Shown: one piece after another, positions 16,274 to 25,024 of the stretch
Numbering within the stretch: the stretch's first letter is position 1
Layout of the letters: each line of letters starts with the position of its first letter
From: an uncultured Gemmata sp.
Lineage (GTDB): Bacteria > Planctomycetota > Planctomycetia > Gemmatales > Gemmataceae
DNA length: 53,738 nt
Assembly: GCA_937924775.1 (NCBI GenBank)
Contig: CALDUT010000023.1
Coordinates: 1-53,738, forward strand
Reading direction: 5' to 3'
Notes under the pieces: generated by a model
What the model saw: only the letters and a program-made list of their open reading frames with translations
Databases searched by the model: none
What the model was told of the DNA's origin: nothing
Translations under genes and position numbers: made by a program

Positions 16274-17095
16274 TTAGATTTTCTCAGCACATGCGCGCAT
16301 ATAGCGAATACTTTCGCGGGCAATGGTATCAGGATCGGGCGAATAGTCGAATACCTCCACAGAAACCCAACCGGTGTACTGGATGTCACGCAAGGCGGCG
16401 AAGATCGGCGTAAAGTCGGTGGTCCCGAATCCCGGGCCGCGGCGGTTGGGGTCGTTGGCGTGGAAATGGTGCAGCCAGTCGCGGTTCGCACGAATGATCT
16501 CGGGGGTCGGCTGCGATTCTACCGACATCGCTTTCACGTCCAGATGGAGCTTAACATAGGGGTGATTGAGCTGCTGCGCGAGGGCGACAGCCTCCGCGGC
16601 CGTGTTGAGGAAGTTGGTTTCTTGAGGGGTGAGCGGTTCTAAACAGAGATACACCCGATCTTGCTCCAAGGCCGGTAGACAGTAGCGGAAGGTGTCAATA
16701 GCGTTCGCTATCCCTTCCGCCGTTGTCATACCGGCCGGCAGGCTGCGTTGCGCTGGCGAACCGAAGACGAGGATATTCCCGCCCAATTCGGCCGTGGCGT
16801 GGGCCAGTTCGGCCAGATACTCGCCGGTTCGCCGGCGAATGACCGGATCGGGTGAAGTGACGTGAAAACCTTCGGTTCTGGCCAACAGCCAATGCAGGCC
16901 GATGATGGTGATTCCGGCCGCTTCGGCCTGCCGCCGGAGCTCTTGGCGTTGGATAGAACTGACATCGGTGATACGCGGAGCCAACGTGAACGGGGCGATC
17001 TCCAGACCAGTGTAACCCAGCTCCGCGATCCGGGTACAGATGCGGGCATGGTCCCAGCCTTCAAAGGTTTCGTTGCAGATGGCATATTTCATCAT
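16274..17095 (-). CDS. Sugar phosphate isomerase/epimerase family (TIM barrel)
   Basis: About 273 residues of the xylose-isomerase-like/AP-endonuclease-2 TIM-barrel family: GYTGLEIAPFTLAP near 28-41, ITIIGLHWLL near 63-72, CLEPLTPQETNF near 150-162, HLDVKAMSVE near 186-195, WLHHFHANDPN near 209-220 and WVSVEVFDY near 245-253, giving the expected Glu, Asp, His and Glu metal ligands. It probably isomerises or epimerises a sugar or keto-sugar. The ATG overlaps the upstream gene's TGA by one base (TGATG), so it is translationally coupled to the protease-like gene; a GTG one codon earlier is also possible. Confidence 0.88.
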   Translation of the reverse strand: MMKYAICNETFEGWDHARICTRIAELGYTGLEIAPFTLAPRITDVSSIQRQELRRQAEAAGITIIGLHWLLARTEGFHVTSPDPVIRRRTGEYLAELAHATAELGGNILVFGSPAQRSLPAGMTTAEGIANAIDTFRYCLPALEQDRVYLCLEPLTPQETNFLNTAAEAVALAQQLNHPYVKLHLDVKAMSVESQPTPEIIRANRDWLHHFHANDPNRRGPGFGTTDFTPIFAALRDIQYTGWVSVEVFDYSPDPDTIARESIRYMRACAEKI

Positions 17096-18561
17096 CACGG
17101 CAGTATCACCTCGCGTTCGCGGCGTTTGGGGTCGTCGTTCTCGAGAACCGTCAGCTTGATGGAATCCTGCCCTTTGGTGGCGCTGTAGAATTCGCGAGGG
17201 GTTCGCACCGGTTGCCCATTGACTCGCGTAATCAGCAGCGTTTCTGGCCGGTCGGTCAGCTTCTTGAAGGCGGCCGCGGCGGGCGAATTCTCCACCAATT
17301 CCCGCACACTCAAACCCAGCATGGTGGGCCCGAAATCGACACGCAAACCAAACACGGGATTGGGCTGTACCGAGGCGATGGTTGGCTGACCGTGCGGCAG
17401 CTTCCCCAACACCACCGGTAATTTCCGCGAGCGAAAACCTTGTGCCACGGTGATGATAACTTCCGTACCGGCCAGGGCCGAGCCGATGTGCAAAAGGAGG
17501 TCGTTGTAATTGCGTACCGGTATGCCGTTGATATGGGTGATGACATCACCACTGCGAATACCCGCCAGGTCGGCGGCGCTGTGGGGCGTCACCAAGCCGA
17601 CCTCGACCGTGGTGGTATCGGTCGCCAAACTGACGCCCAAGGCTCCGTATTCCACCTCTTCTCCCCGGCGAAGGACTTCGACAATGCGCCGGAAACACGC
17701 ATCCGCGGGAAATGCGTACAGGGCCGAACGTTCCCCGGTGATCGCCGCGGCAGACGTCGTCAGCCCGATCAATTCGCCATCAAGATTCACCAATGCGGCC
17801 CCATCAACGCCGAGGGTGAATTTGGCATCGTGTTGCAACAAGGGGCCGAAATAGTAGTAACTCTCGAGCTTGCGGCCCCGCTCTTTGGTCTCTAGCGGTT
17901 GATCGAGAATGTTCGTAATGCTTCCCAAGGCGACACTGGGTTTATCGATGGCAAAGCCACTGACATAGGCATGAGCCACCTGAATCGTCAACTTACCTGG
18001 GAAAATGCTCGGTTTCTGATCTTGGAATCGTGTCAGCCGGACATCCGCCCACGTGATAGCATTGAGCCCAGCGGGTGGATCGATCAGTTTGAGCGTGGCC
18101 AGATCGTGTCGGGCATCGGCCGCGTGGATGTCAGCATAAGAGCCTTTTCCTCCCGAAAGGTGAACGTAAATTTTTGTGGCTCCTTCGACAACGTGATACG
18201 GTGTGAGAATAATACCGGTGGCGTCGATGATAACACCGCAGGCCGAGGAATTGTCGGCAATGCTTCGCGGGTCCGACAAATTCAGAATTTCGGCCAAGCG
18301 TTTCTCGTTGGGATGGGTTTTCAGAAATTCCGTGACATCGAAAGTTCCCAGTTGGCCCGGTCGCAGTTCCCGATCGGCCGGTTTCGAGTAACGGTCGCTA
18401 CGCGAAACCACAATGCATACGACACACGGGCCCACTTTCTCGTGGGTGGCTTGGAGCTGTTGCTCGATCGCGGCCAATAACTGCTGCTTGGTTGGCTCGG
18501 TGGCCAAAAGCGGGGCGACCAACCAACACCCACCCGCCAGAATCCCTAGCATCCAGCGCAT
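17095..18561 (-). CDS. HtrA-like trypsin-fold protein with two PDZ domains, catalytic Ser replaced
   Basis: A 488-residue exported protein with a signal peptide (about 1-20). The trypsin-like domain (about 40-310) keeps the His in LTPYHVVEG (His123) and the Asp in RHDLATLKL (Asp153), but the GNSGGP motif is replaced by GVDGAAL at about 251-257, so Asp253 stands where the nucleophilic Ser should be. Two PDZ domains follow (about 315-395 with GVSLAT and IRSGDVITHING, and about 410-485 with ENSPAAAAF and ITRVNGQPV). A peptide-binding chaperone or scaffold role in the envelope is more likely than proteolysis, if this alignment is right. First gene of a two-gene unit with the isomerase-like gene. 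Confidence 0.85.
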   Translation of the reverse strand: MRWMLGILAGGCWLVAPLLATEPTKQQLLAAIEQQLQATHEKVGPCVVCIVVSRSDRYSKPADRELRPGQLGTFDVTEFLKTHPNEKRLAEILNLSDPRSIADNSSACGVIIDATGIILTPYHVVEGATKIYVHLSGGKGSYADIHAADARHDLATLKLIDPPAGLNAITWADVRLTRFQDQKPSIFPGKLTIQVAHAYVSGFAIDKPSVALGSITNILDQPLETKERGRKLESYYYFGPLLQHDAKFTLGVDGAALVNLDGELIGLTTSAAAITGERSALYAFPADACFRRIVEVLRRGEEVEYGALGVSLATDTTTVEVGLVTPHSAADLAGIRSGDVITHINGIPVRNYNDLLLHIGSALAGTEVIITVAQGFRSRKLPVVLGKLPHGQPTIASVQPNPVFGLRVDFGPTMLGLSVRELVENSPAAAAFKKLTDRPETLLITRVNGQPVRTPREFYSATKGQDSIKLTVLENDDPKRREREVILP

Positions 18562-18762
18562 AAAAGCCCCCCCACCCGGTTGTTTCCGTTGTAATCAGTT
18601 GCGGCGCTGAAAGCTAGTCGCTGCTTCCAGCCCAAGTGGCGACACCACGGGGAAAGCCCTTTTTCCGGCGAAGAGAAACCCGACTCTCTGAGCCGGCTTT
18701 GAAAACTTGAACTATCGGCGTTCTCGCCCACATTGGATTGTGAACCGATCCTTGAGGAATTC
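18562..18762. promoter_or_regulatory. Divergent promoter region between HtrA-like and decarboxylase genes
   Basis: About 200 bases separate two divergently read genes, so promoters for both should lie here. No convincing -35/-10 pair could be chosen by eye. Confidence 0.35.
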
Positions 18763-20184
18763 ATGACACCGGAAGAATTTCGCCAGTATGGTTATCGGGT
18801 GATCGACTTCATTGCCGATTATCGCGCCCGCATCGCGGGCTACCCGGTACGGGCCACCACCGCGCCGGGCGCGATTCGGGAACAGTTCGCCGCTTCACCG
18901 CCGGCCCAGCCCGAGTCGTTTGCCAGCATTTTGGAAGATGTTGTTGCGAAATTGCTTCCTGGGTGTACGCATTGGCAACACCCGATGTTTTTTGGCTACT
19001 TCCCTGCGAATGCTGAATTGGCCAGCGTCTTAGGGGATTTTCTCAGTTCGGGTTTAGCACAACTCGGCCTGAATTGGCAGGCCAGCCCAGCCCTGACCGA
19101 AGTCGAAGAACTGGTCTGCGATTGGATGCGGCAGATGGTGGGCTTATCAGATGCTTGGCATGGCGTCATTCACGACACGGCCTCGACCGCGACTTTGATC
19201 GCTCTTCTGTGTGCCCGGGAACGGACAACGAACTTCTCGCTCGCCCGCGGAGGGCTTCAAGCCGAGGATCAGCCCCTGACGGTCTATGTTTCAACGCAAA
19301 GTCACAGCTCCGTGGAAAAAGCGGCTTTGTTAGCAGGATTCGGCCGACAGAATGTGCGCACCATCGCTGTTGATGAAGCTTTGGCGATGAACCCGCAGGC
19401 CTTGGAGCAAGCCATACAGGCCGACCTGGTCGCGGGGAAAAAACCCTGTGCCGTGGTCGCCACCACAGGAACTACCGCCTCCACCGCGATCGATCCGATC
19501 CGCGATATCGCCACAGTGGCACAACGCTACCAGCTCTTCCTGCATGTCGACGCCGCGATGGCTGGTTCGGCTATGATTGTGCCCGAATGCCGTCACCTGT
19601 GGGATGGGATCGAGGCCGCGGATTCTGTGGTTCTCAATCCGCACAAGTGGTTGGGAGCCGTTTTCGATTGCTCTCTTTTTTATGTCCGCGATCCGCAGCA
19701 TCTGATTCGTGTGATGTCCACAAGCCCCAGTTATCTCCGCACCCCTGCCGACGAGCAAACCACCAACTACCGGGATTGGGGCATCGCTCTGGGGCGCCGC
19801 TTTCGGGCGTTAAAACTGTGGTGTTTGCTTCGCGCCGAAGGCGTCGAACGGCTACAAGTTCGTATCCGCCGCGATATTGCGAACGCCCAGTGGCTCGCCC
19901 AGCAAATTGCAGCCACGCCCCCGTGGCAGGTGGTGGCTCCCGTCCCATTGCAGACGGTCTGTGTGATTCATCAGCCGCCCGGCCTGACAGCAGAACAACT
20001 GGATACTCACACGCTTGCGTGGGTGGAACGACTGAATGCCTCCGGCATCGCTTTTTTGACGCCAGCACGACTTGGCCACCGGTGGGTGGCCCGGATTTCG
20101 ATTGGAGCATTGGCCACCGAGCGACGCCATCTCGAACAGCTGTGGTCGGCTTTGCAAAAGGCCGTGGCCACGGATTTACTATAA
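18763..20184 (+). CDS. Pyridoxal-phosphate-dependent decarboxylase, group II
   Basis: A 473-residue member of the aromatic-L-amino-acid/histidine decarboxylase group. Diagnostic blocks are HPMFFGYFPANAELASVLGD near 72-91, GLNWQASPALTEVEELVCDWM near 100-120, HVDAAMAGSA (PLP-binding Asp) near 261-270, and VVLNPHKWLGAVFDCS with the PLP lysine at about Lys295. The start is the ATG at 18763 with GAGG five bases upstream. It would turn an amino acid (Trp, Tyr, Phe, DOPA or similar) into the amine plus CO2; substrate cannot be read from sequence. Single gene between divergent and convergent neighbours. Confidence 0.92.
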   Translation: MTPEEFRQYGYRVIDFIADYRARIAGYPVRATTAPGAIREQFAASPPAQPESFASILEDVVAKLLPGCTHWQHPMFFGYFPANAELASVLGDFLSSGLAQLGLNWQASPALTEVEELVCDWMRQMVGLSDAWHGVIHDTASTATLIALLCARERTTNFSLARGGLQAEDQPLTVYVSTQSHSSVEKAALLAGFGRQNVRTIAVDEALAMNPQALEQAIQADLVAGKKPCAVVATTGTTASTAIDPIRDIATVAQRYQLFLHVDAAMAGSAMIVPECRHLWDGIEAADSVVLNPHKWLGAVFDCSLFYVRDPQHLIRVMSTSPSYLRTPADEQTTNYRDWGIALGRRFRALKLWCLLRAEGVERLQVRIRRDIANAQWLAQQIAATPPWQVVAPVPLQTVCVIHQPPGLTAEQLDTHTLAWVERLNASGIAFLTPARLGHRWVARISIGALATERRHLEQLWSALQKAVATDLL

Positions 20185-20231
20185 CATCATGATTCAAAAG
20201 AACTTGCGATATGAACCGGCCAGCCTTGCCT

Positions 20232-21989
20232 TCACTTCACAACGATGTAAAAGTCGATCTGATATGGCGCCAATTCCCGTTGGTGGCTGATGTCCGCCAC
20301 CAATTGTTGGGCCTCAGTCGCGTGGGGCACTTCAATACACACTCTCAACTTCTTCGGACCGGTCCAGCGGATGTCAACCTCGCCAGCGCGGCCGCGACAA
20401 AGTTGTTGGACGAAAGCCACAATCGGGTCCGGCCAGGAGTCGTTCGCTTGCCCCCGAGCGATGGTCGGCGGCGGAGTGACGCTGCCGGATTTCCACTGCG
20501 TCGGCGGTTCAGGGTTCACGGGCGGCGCCGCGGACGGCTGCCCCAGCGGCGCTACCACAGACGGTGGCCCCGCTTCTAAGGATGGTATCTGCGCCGGAAA
20601 TGCTTGCGAGGGCTTGGTTTGCGTCGGAAGGGGTGGCTCCCCAGGCGCAGGCACCCACTGGCCGGGGCCAGGCGCAAAGCGTTCCGACGCGGGCCGCCAC
20701 TGCAAATCCGCTCCGGCTGCGTGGACCGGTTGGGAGGCCGGCCTCGTGGTGATGGACGTCGGCAGGGGATGCGGACGGGCTGGGGAGCCGGCGGGCAGGG
20801 TGGACTCTGCCAACGCATGACCCATCGGTTGCGGAATCACAGGTATCGCGGGTATGGCCGGAGCCGCCGGTTTCGCCTCCGGCCCCGCCGATGGAACAGG
20901 CGGGGGGGCCACGGCGTTCGGAGGCGTCAGGGAGTTGGTCGCGAGTGGCGGCAGACGTTCTGTGGTTGCTGAAGTTGGCCCAGGCTGAATCGAATGGGTT
21001 GTTGACGGCGGCGCAACGGGAGTGATTGTCGGTACCGCGACGCGCGGCGGCGTGGCCGACGCTGGCACAGGCGGTAGCGAAACGGTGGTGTTCGGGGAGA
21101 ATTTTGATTCTTTCGATTCTTCCAGAGCCGGTCTCCGCGGCGGTTCTACGGACGCTGCGGTTTCCATAAAGTCTTGAATTGAATAGGCTGGCGGACTGGA
21201 ATGGTTCGGTGACGGCACCCCCCCCGGCTGCTGGACGGTTCCATAGCTGGGGGGATCGATTCCAGGTAGGGGTTGGCCCGTACTGGTCACAGGGACGGGA
21301 AAGGCCCCGGGGGTGGCCCCGGTGATCTGATACCAATTCGCCGAAGCCCGCGGATATTGGCCGTTGGGGGCCAACGGGTTGGCCCCGGGGGTAACGGTAC
21401 CCCAGCCATACCACCGATACGCCGGCGGTCCGGCGTACACGGGGGCTCCATTGTTGCCCACCGCACGAAAAGCCGTAGTTGCCGAAGGGGTTTCCTTGGA
21501 CGCGGGGACCGGCGGAGAGGGACGGAACAAAGCGGCCGGCAGTTGTGGTTCGCCCGCCGGTGGAAGAATCCGGTCCACCCATCGCCCTGCAGCCGGCAGG
21601 CTGGCCGGCTGAAGGCCCGTCGTTGAGCGACCTGCGGGAGTGTGACCCGACGGCGCTAGCCCCGTAGGATTCGGAAGCGGTCGTTGCGCTGCGATCGAGG
21701 ACGGAGGTGTATTTCTGCTGGCGACCGGCAACAGATTCGGATCAATGCCGTTGATCCAGGCCGGCCCCATCTGTGCTTCCGCACGTTTTACCGGAGTGCT
21801 GGGAAGGTTTCCTCCCGCACTGATGGGGAAATCCGGTACAGCCCCCCGGGCTACCAGTGGCAGCTCCTCGGTGGCCAGCGGTTGCGGGGCTTTCAGGCTG
21901 GCGGCCCGGCGAGATTCCGCCGGGGGTTGCCCCTGCGCGATCACCCCCGTGACGATCCACAGTCCCAGCGCAACCCAAAAGCGTCGCAT
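20232..21989 (-). CDS. Proline-rich secreted protein of unknown function
   Basis: A 585-residue protein with an N-terminal signal peptide (MRRFWVALGLWIVTGVIAQG). Residues about 30-510 are low complexity, rich in Pro, Ala, Ser and Thr, with no domain. The last 70 residues form a compact piece: PDPIVAFVQQLCRG, then VDIRWTGPKKLRVCIEVP, then AQQLVADISHQ, ending YQIDFYIVVK; its alternating pattern suggests a small alpha/beta fold such as a BON-like domain, but I cannot confirm it. Probably an envelope protein with a long flexible stalk. Downstream member of a minus-strand group with the export lipoprotein. Confidence 0.72.
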   Translation of the reverse strand: MRRFWVALGLWIVTGVIAQGQPPAESRRAASLKAPQPLATEELPLVARGAVPDFPISAGGNLPSTPVKRAEAQMGPAWINGIDPNLLPVASRNTPPSSIAAQRPLPNPTGLAPSGHTPAGRSTTGLQPASLPAAGRWVDRILPPAGEPQLPAALFRPSPPVPASKETPSATTAFRAVGNNGAPVYAGPPAYRWYGWGTVTPGANPLAPNGQYPRASANWYQITGATPGAFPVPVTSTGQPLPGIDPPSYGTVQQPGGVPSPNHSSPPAYSIQDFMETAASVEPPRRPALEESKESKFSPNTTVSLPPVPASATPPRVAVPTITPVAPPSTTHSIQPGPTSATTERLPPLATNSLTPPNAVAPPPVPSAGPEAKPAAPAIPAIPVIPQPMGHALAESTLPAGSPARPHPLPTSITTRPASQPVHAAGADLQWRPASERFAPGPGQWVPAPGEPPLPTQTKPSQAFPAQIPSLEAGPPSVVAPLGQPSAAPPVNPEPPTQWKSGSVTPPPTIARGQANDSWPDPIVAFVQQLCRGRAGEVDIRWTGPKKLRVCIEVPHATEAQQLVADISHQRELAPYQIDFYIVVK

Positions 21990-22200
21990 AGCTTCGTCCT
22001 TGAAGTTAGCGTGTTCTCATTGAGAACCGTCACTCAGTTTTCAACCCATTGCCCAGTGTAAGGTAACCCCACGCTCCCCGGGTCGGCGGATCTACCCCAT
22101 GGGGAGACGTGATAGCATGGTGTGTTTATCCCCGCTGTGGAGTCGATTTTTGGGCCGTTACGGTCCATCGTCTCCGAGAAAGCAGGAGTTCCCGTGGCAT

Positions 22201-22653
22201 TTATCGTCGCGGTATTCCCCCGCTGCGGTTGCCAAACGGCGAGGGGAAATAACCCATCGTGTTGTTGAACTGCACCGGATGGCCAGCGGGTGGCAGAACG
22301 TCGCCCTGGCCCGGCACCCGGGGATCGCGGTTATCGGAGTCTGGGGACGAAAGCTGAGGAAAGAACAGTGGCCGATTGCCCCCGGCCGCCATAAACGGTG
22401 CCCCGATGGGAAATCCGGTTCCACCCACGGTTCCGGGGCGAACCCCGTAGTAGTAATTCACACTCGGATTACCCCCGGCCAACAGGTTCAAATACGGGCT
22501 GAGAGGTTGATACCGCGGGTTATAGATGTTGGGCATCACATTTGGCACCACAGGGTACGACGGCACGCCCAAAGAGGGTGTGACCGGAAACTGCCCCCAG
22601 GCAACTTCCGCTGTGGTAGCGATCATCAGCAAAGCCCACGGGGAGCGGATCAT
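22201..22653 (-). CDS. Small secreted Gly/Pro/Asn-rich protein
   Basis: A 150-residue protein with signal peptide MIRSPWALLMIATTAEVAWG. The mature part carries NPRYQPLSPYLNLLAGGNP and VNYYYGVRPG, a pattern I recall from small secreted planctomycete proteins of unknown function, and ends in FPSPFGNRSGGIPRR. I chose the ATG at 22653 because AAGGAG lies seven bases upstream and the signal starts there. Likely envelope associated. Confidence 0.72.
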   Translation of the reverse strand: MIRSPWALLMIATTAEVAWGQFPVTPSLGVPSYPVVPNVMPNIYNPRYQPLSPYLNLLAGGNPSVNYYYGVRPGTVGGTGFPIGAPFMAAGGNRPLFFPQLSSPDSDNRDPRVPGQGDVLPPAGHPVQFNNTMGYFPSPFGNRSGGIPRR

Positions 22654-22780
22654 GGAGAAGCTCCTTGTACAATTTTTGAACACTTCCTTCACTCAGGCTT
22701 GGCTGCCGCGTTGGCATAGCTTTTTCCAGGTTTTGTCTGGGCTCTACGGCGATCGCCGCATCGGTTCCAGGAAAACAAAC

Positions 22781-23686
22781 CTAGTTGTTTCTGCCAAAGC
22801 CAATGCCGCGGCCAATCACTTGGTTTACCGTGCTGGTGCCCAAGAGTGTCACACCAAAGACCCGTTCCACGGGGGCGAAGATGCGGGCCAGGGTCCGATC
22901 GATCGTAACCAGCCGTTGGGCCTTCACATAAATGCGGTCGCCTGGCAACACCTGGTAGTTGGTGAAGGTATGGCCATGCTGGGTAATCCCAACCCAATCG
23001 ACCGGTAATATCTGCCACGGCTGGCCGGGATGCGGGGTTCGCCGTGCCACCCATACGTTGCGTTTGCTGGAAACGTCGGAAAGTCCCCCCACGTTGCTGA
23101 GTGCATCGAGAACCGTTTCACTCCCCGTGATAGGGAACGAGACCACCTGTTCTCCGAAACCGCCGCCATCGAAAATCACATAATAACGCTTGCTATTGTA
23201 AGCGATGACATCCACCGAGACGAAAATCGCTTCAGGTTTCGTGCCAAATTTGCTGAGGATGTCCTGTTTCAGGAGATGCGTGCGAATGGCTTCTGCGGCC
23301 TGATCGAGGGTCAGCCCCGCGACCGGGACCGATCCCCAAATGCCCAAAGCCACCGTTCCATCGGGACGTACTAAAAAAGGCCCTTGAATCTGTTGGATGG
23401 GCAACCCGGTCACGGTGTCTTTCAAATTCCCGGCTTCATCCTTCACTTTGGTCCGTAGAATCACTTCGATCAGCAGTTGATCGGGTGATTCAATCACATA
23501 AGGCGGCAGGGAAATCTTTTCCAACTCCCGGGGAACGGCTCCCGGCGGCGGAACTTGAATGTGGACGCTAGGGTCGGTGGGCCGTGGGCCGTGTTCGAGT
23601 GGACCGGGTGGGGCATGTAAACAACCGAACCCCCCGAGGGCCATGCTAGCGGGCACGATCCATGACCACCAACGCGTGCTTGGCAT
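22781..23686 (-). CDS. Polysaccharide biosynthesis/export lipoprotein (Wza-like)
   Basis: A 301-residue protein with a lipoprotein signal (SMALGGFGC, Cys22). The polysaccharide export domain follows: YVIESPDQLLIEVILRTK near 72-90, GPFLVRPDGTVALGIWGSVPVAG near 111-133, and LTLDQAAEAIRTHL near 134-147. A SLBB-like part follows with ETVLDALSNVGGLSDVSSK near 203-221 and YQVLPGDRIYVKAQ near 257-270. Family members form outer-membrane channels for exopolysaccharide. Reading upstream of this ATG overlaps the MgtE gene in another frame and is not coding. No glycosyltransferases lie nearby, so the polymer handled is unknown. Confidence 0.9.
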   Translation of the reverse strand: MPSTRWWSWIVPASMALGGFGCLHAPPGPLEHGPRPTDPSVHIQVPPPGAVPRELEKISLPPYVIESPDQLLIEVILRTKVKDEAGNLKDTVTGLPIQQIQGPFLVRPDGTVALGIWGSVPVAGLTLDQAAEAIRTHLLKQDILSKFGTKPEAIFVSVDVIAYNSKRYYVIFDGGGFGEQVVSFPITGSETVLDALSNVGGLSDVSSKRNVWVARRTPHPGQPWQILPVDWVGITQHGHTFTNYQVLPGDRIYVKAQRLVTIDRTLARIFAPVERVFGVTLLGTSTVNQVIGRGIGFGRNN

Positions 23687-23805
23687 AGCCTTCTCCCCCA
23701 ACGTACCGGAAAACCCGGCATCTGTGGAGTTATCGGCGCCGCCCGAAGCCAACCTGAAATATTCCTGGGCCAAACGGGGGTTTCTTTCAAGATGGGTCAA
23801 CGGTG

Positions 23806-24819
23806 TTAGATCAAGAGCCGTGCGAGATTGAAATACACCAGCAAAACAATCATGTCGGCACTGGTTAGAGCGATCGGGCCAGCAGCGACTTGGGGATCGC
23901 AGCGGAAGATGCGGAGCAAGTAGGGGATGGTCATCCCGCAGATGGCCGCCCCGGTCACACCAATGCCGATACCACCGCCAACAATCGCTAAAAGTTCCCA
24001 GTGCCCCTGCCACACAACCGCGATGGTGGCCACCATGAGACCCGTCGAAAGCCCCAAGAGAAGCCCGGTCAGAGTTTCGGAGCGAAGATGCCGCCACAAT
24101 TGTTTCCAGGACGGTTTTCCATGTCGGAACGTGTCGAGAGCAAGCGTAACCGATTGAATGGCAACACTTTCCGCCAAGGCCAACACCACGGGAATGAATA
24201 GTGCCAATACGGCCAATTGCCAATTCAGTTCCTCTTGGTAGATGCCCGACAAAATCGCGGCCAGCGTTCCCCCCGCGACATTGCACATCAACCACGGGAT
24301 ACGTCCGCGAAACGCCGCCCAAGCGCTGGTTTTATGTGCTTGGGTGAGGCGTACCCCGATGAGCTGGAACACTTCCTCCACATGCCGGCGGCCGTTGTCG
24401 TCGTTTTGATTCTCGTTGGTTTCGGCCAATTCTTCGGTATAGGCTTCGATGTCGATCACCCCAACCATCCGACGCGATTCGTCCACAATCGGGAAAGCCA
24501 GCAATCGGTGCATCGTGAAGAATTCGCAGGCCTCCAAGAGCGTGGCCGACGAGGGGATCGCGATCACCGAACTCATCATGATCTCACGAATTTTGGCTTC
24601 CGGGGGGGAAAGCAATAGTCGCCGCGTGGGGACAACACCGACAAGCTTGCCGGCTGCGTCGATGACGTAAAAGTAGATGATACGGCCCGGCGGGGGATTT
24701 CGCCGCATCTCTTCGAGTGCCTCAGCAACGGTCCAATCCGATTGAAGGGTGGTGAAGTCCCGGCGGAGATACTTGGTGACGGGTTCGTTGAGTTGCGCTT
24801 CCGTCAGGTGTAACGGCAT
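23806..24819 (-). CDS. MgtE-type divalent cation transporter lacking the N-terminal domain
   Basis: A 337-residue protein. Two CBS domains span about 15-135 (VTKYLRRDFTTLQSDWTVAEA near 14-34; GVIDIEAYTEEL near 121-132). A membrane domain with about five helices follows (about 170-337), with the MgtE motifs ESVAIQSVTLALD and GGGIGIGVTGAAICGM, ending ADMIVLLVYFNLARLLI. Classic MgtE has an additional N-terminal superhelical domain of about 130 residues that senses Mg2+; that part is absent here. A Mg2+ or Co2+ channel-like transporter in the inner membrane, with gating presumably through CBS domains alone. Confidence 0.88.
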   Translation of the reverse strand: MPLHLTEAQLNEPVTKYLRRDFTTLQSDWTVAEALEEMRRNPPPGRIIYFYVIDAAGKLVGVVPTRRLLLSPPEAKIREIMMSSVIAIPSSATLLEACEFFTMHRLLAFPIVDESRRMVGVIDIEAYTEELAETNENQNDDNGRRHVEEVFQLIGVRLTQAHKTSAWAAFRGRIPWLMCNVAGGTLAAILSGIYQEELNWQLAVLALFIPVVLALAESVAIQSVTLALDTFRHGKPSWKQLWRHLRSETLTGLLLGLSTGLMVATIAVVWQGHWELLAIVGGGIGIGVTGAAICGMTIPYLLRIFRCDPQVAAGPIALTSADMIVLLVYFNLARLLI

Positions 24820-25024
24820 TCCTTCCCTTCCTTTCCCATTACGTGGGGAGGTTGTCCATCGGTTGGGTTTTGGTTTCCGCTCGGGAAATTCCTCTCGGCT
24901 TCTGCATTCAGCATAGGAAAGCCGTCAACCGGCCTCTGGCCCGCGAGGAAAATCGGACTGGGAAGCGGCGAGCGGCGTCTTCGTTGGTATCGTGAGCGTA
25001 TGGGGGTTCTGAGGAGCGTTGCAT

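Noticed and set aside
20509-21582. 357-aa minus-strand frame inside the proline-rich gene
   Set aside because: A GC-rich low-complexity region gives several long frames; only the 585-aa frame has a signal peptide and structured end.
23687-24322. Upstream extension of the polysaccharide-export gene
   Set aside because: It overlaps the MgtE gene in another frame and has no family similarity; a good start with a lipoprotein signal exists at 23686.
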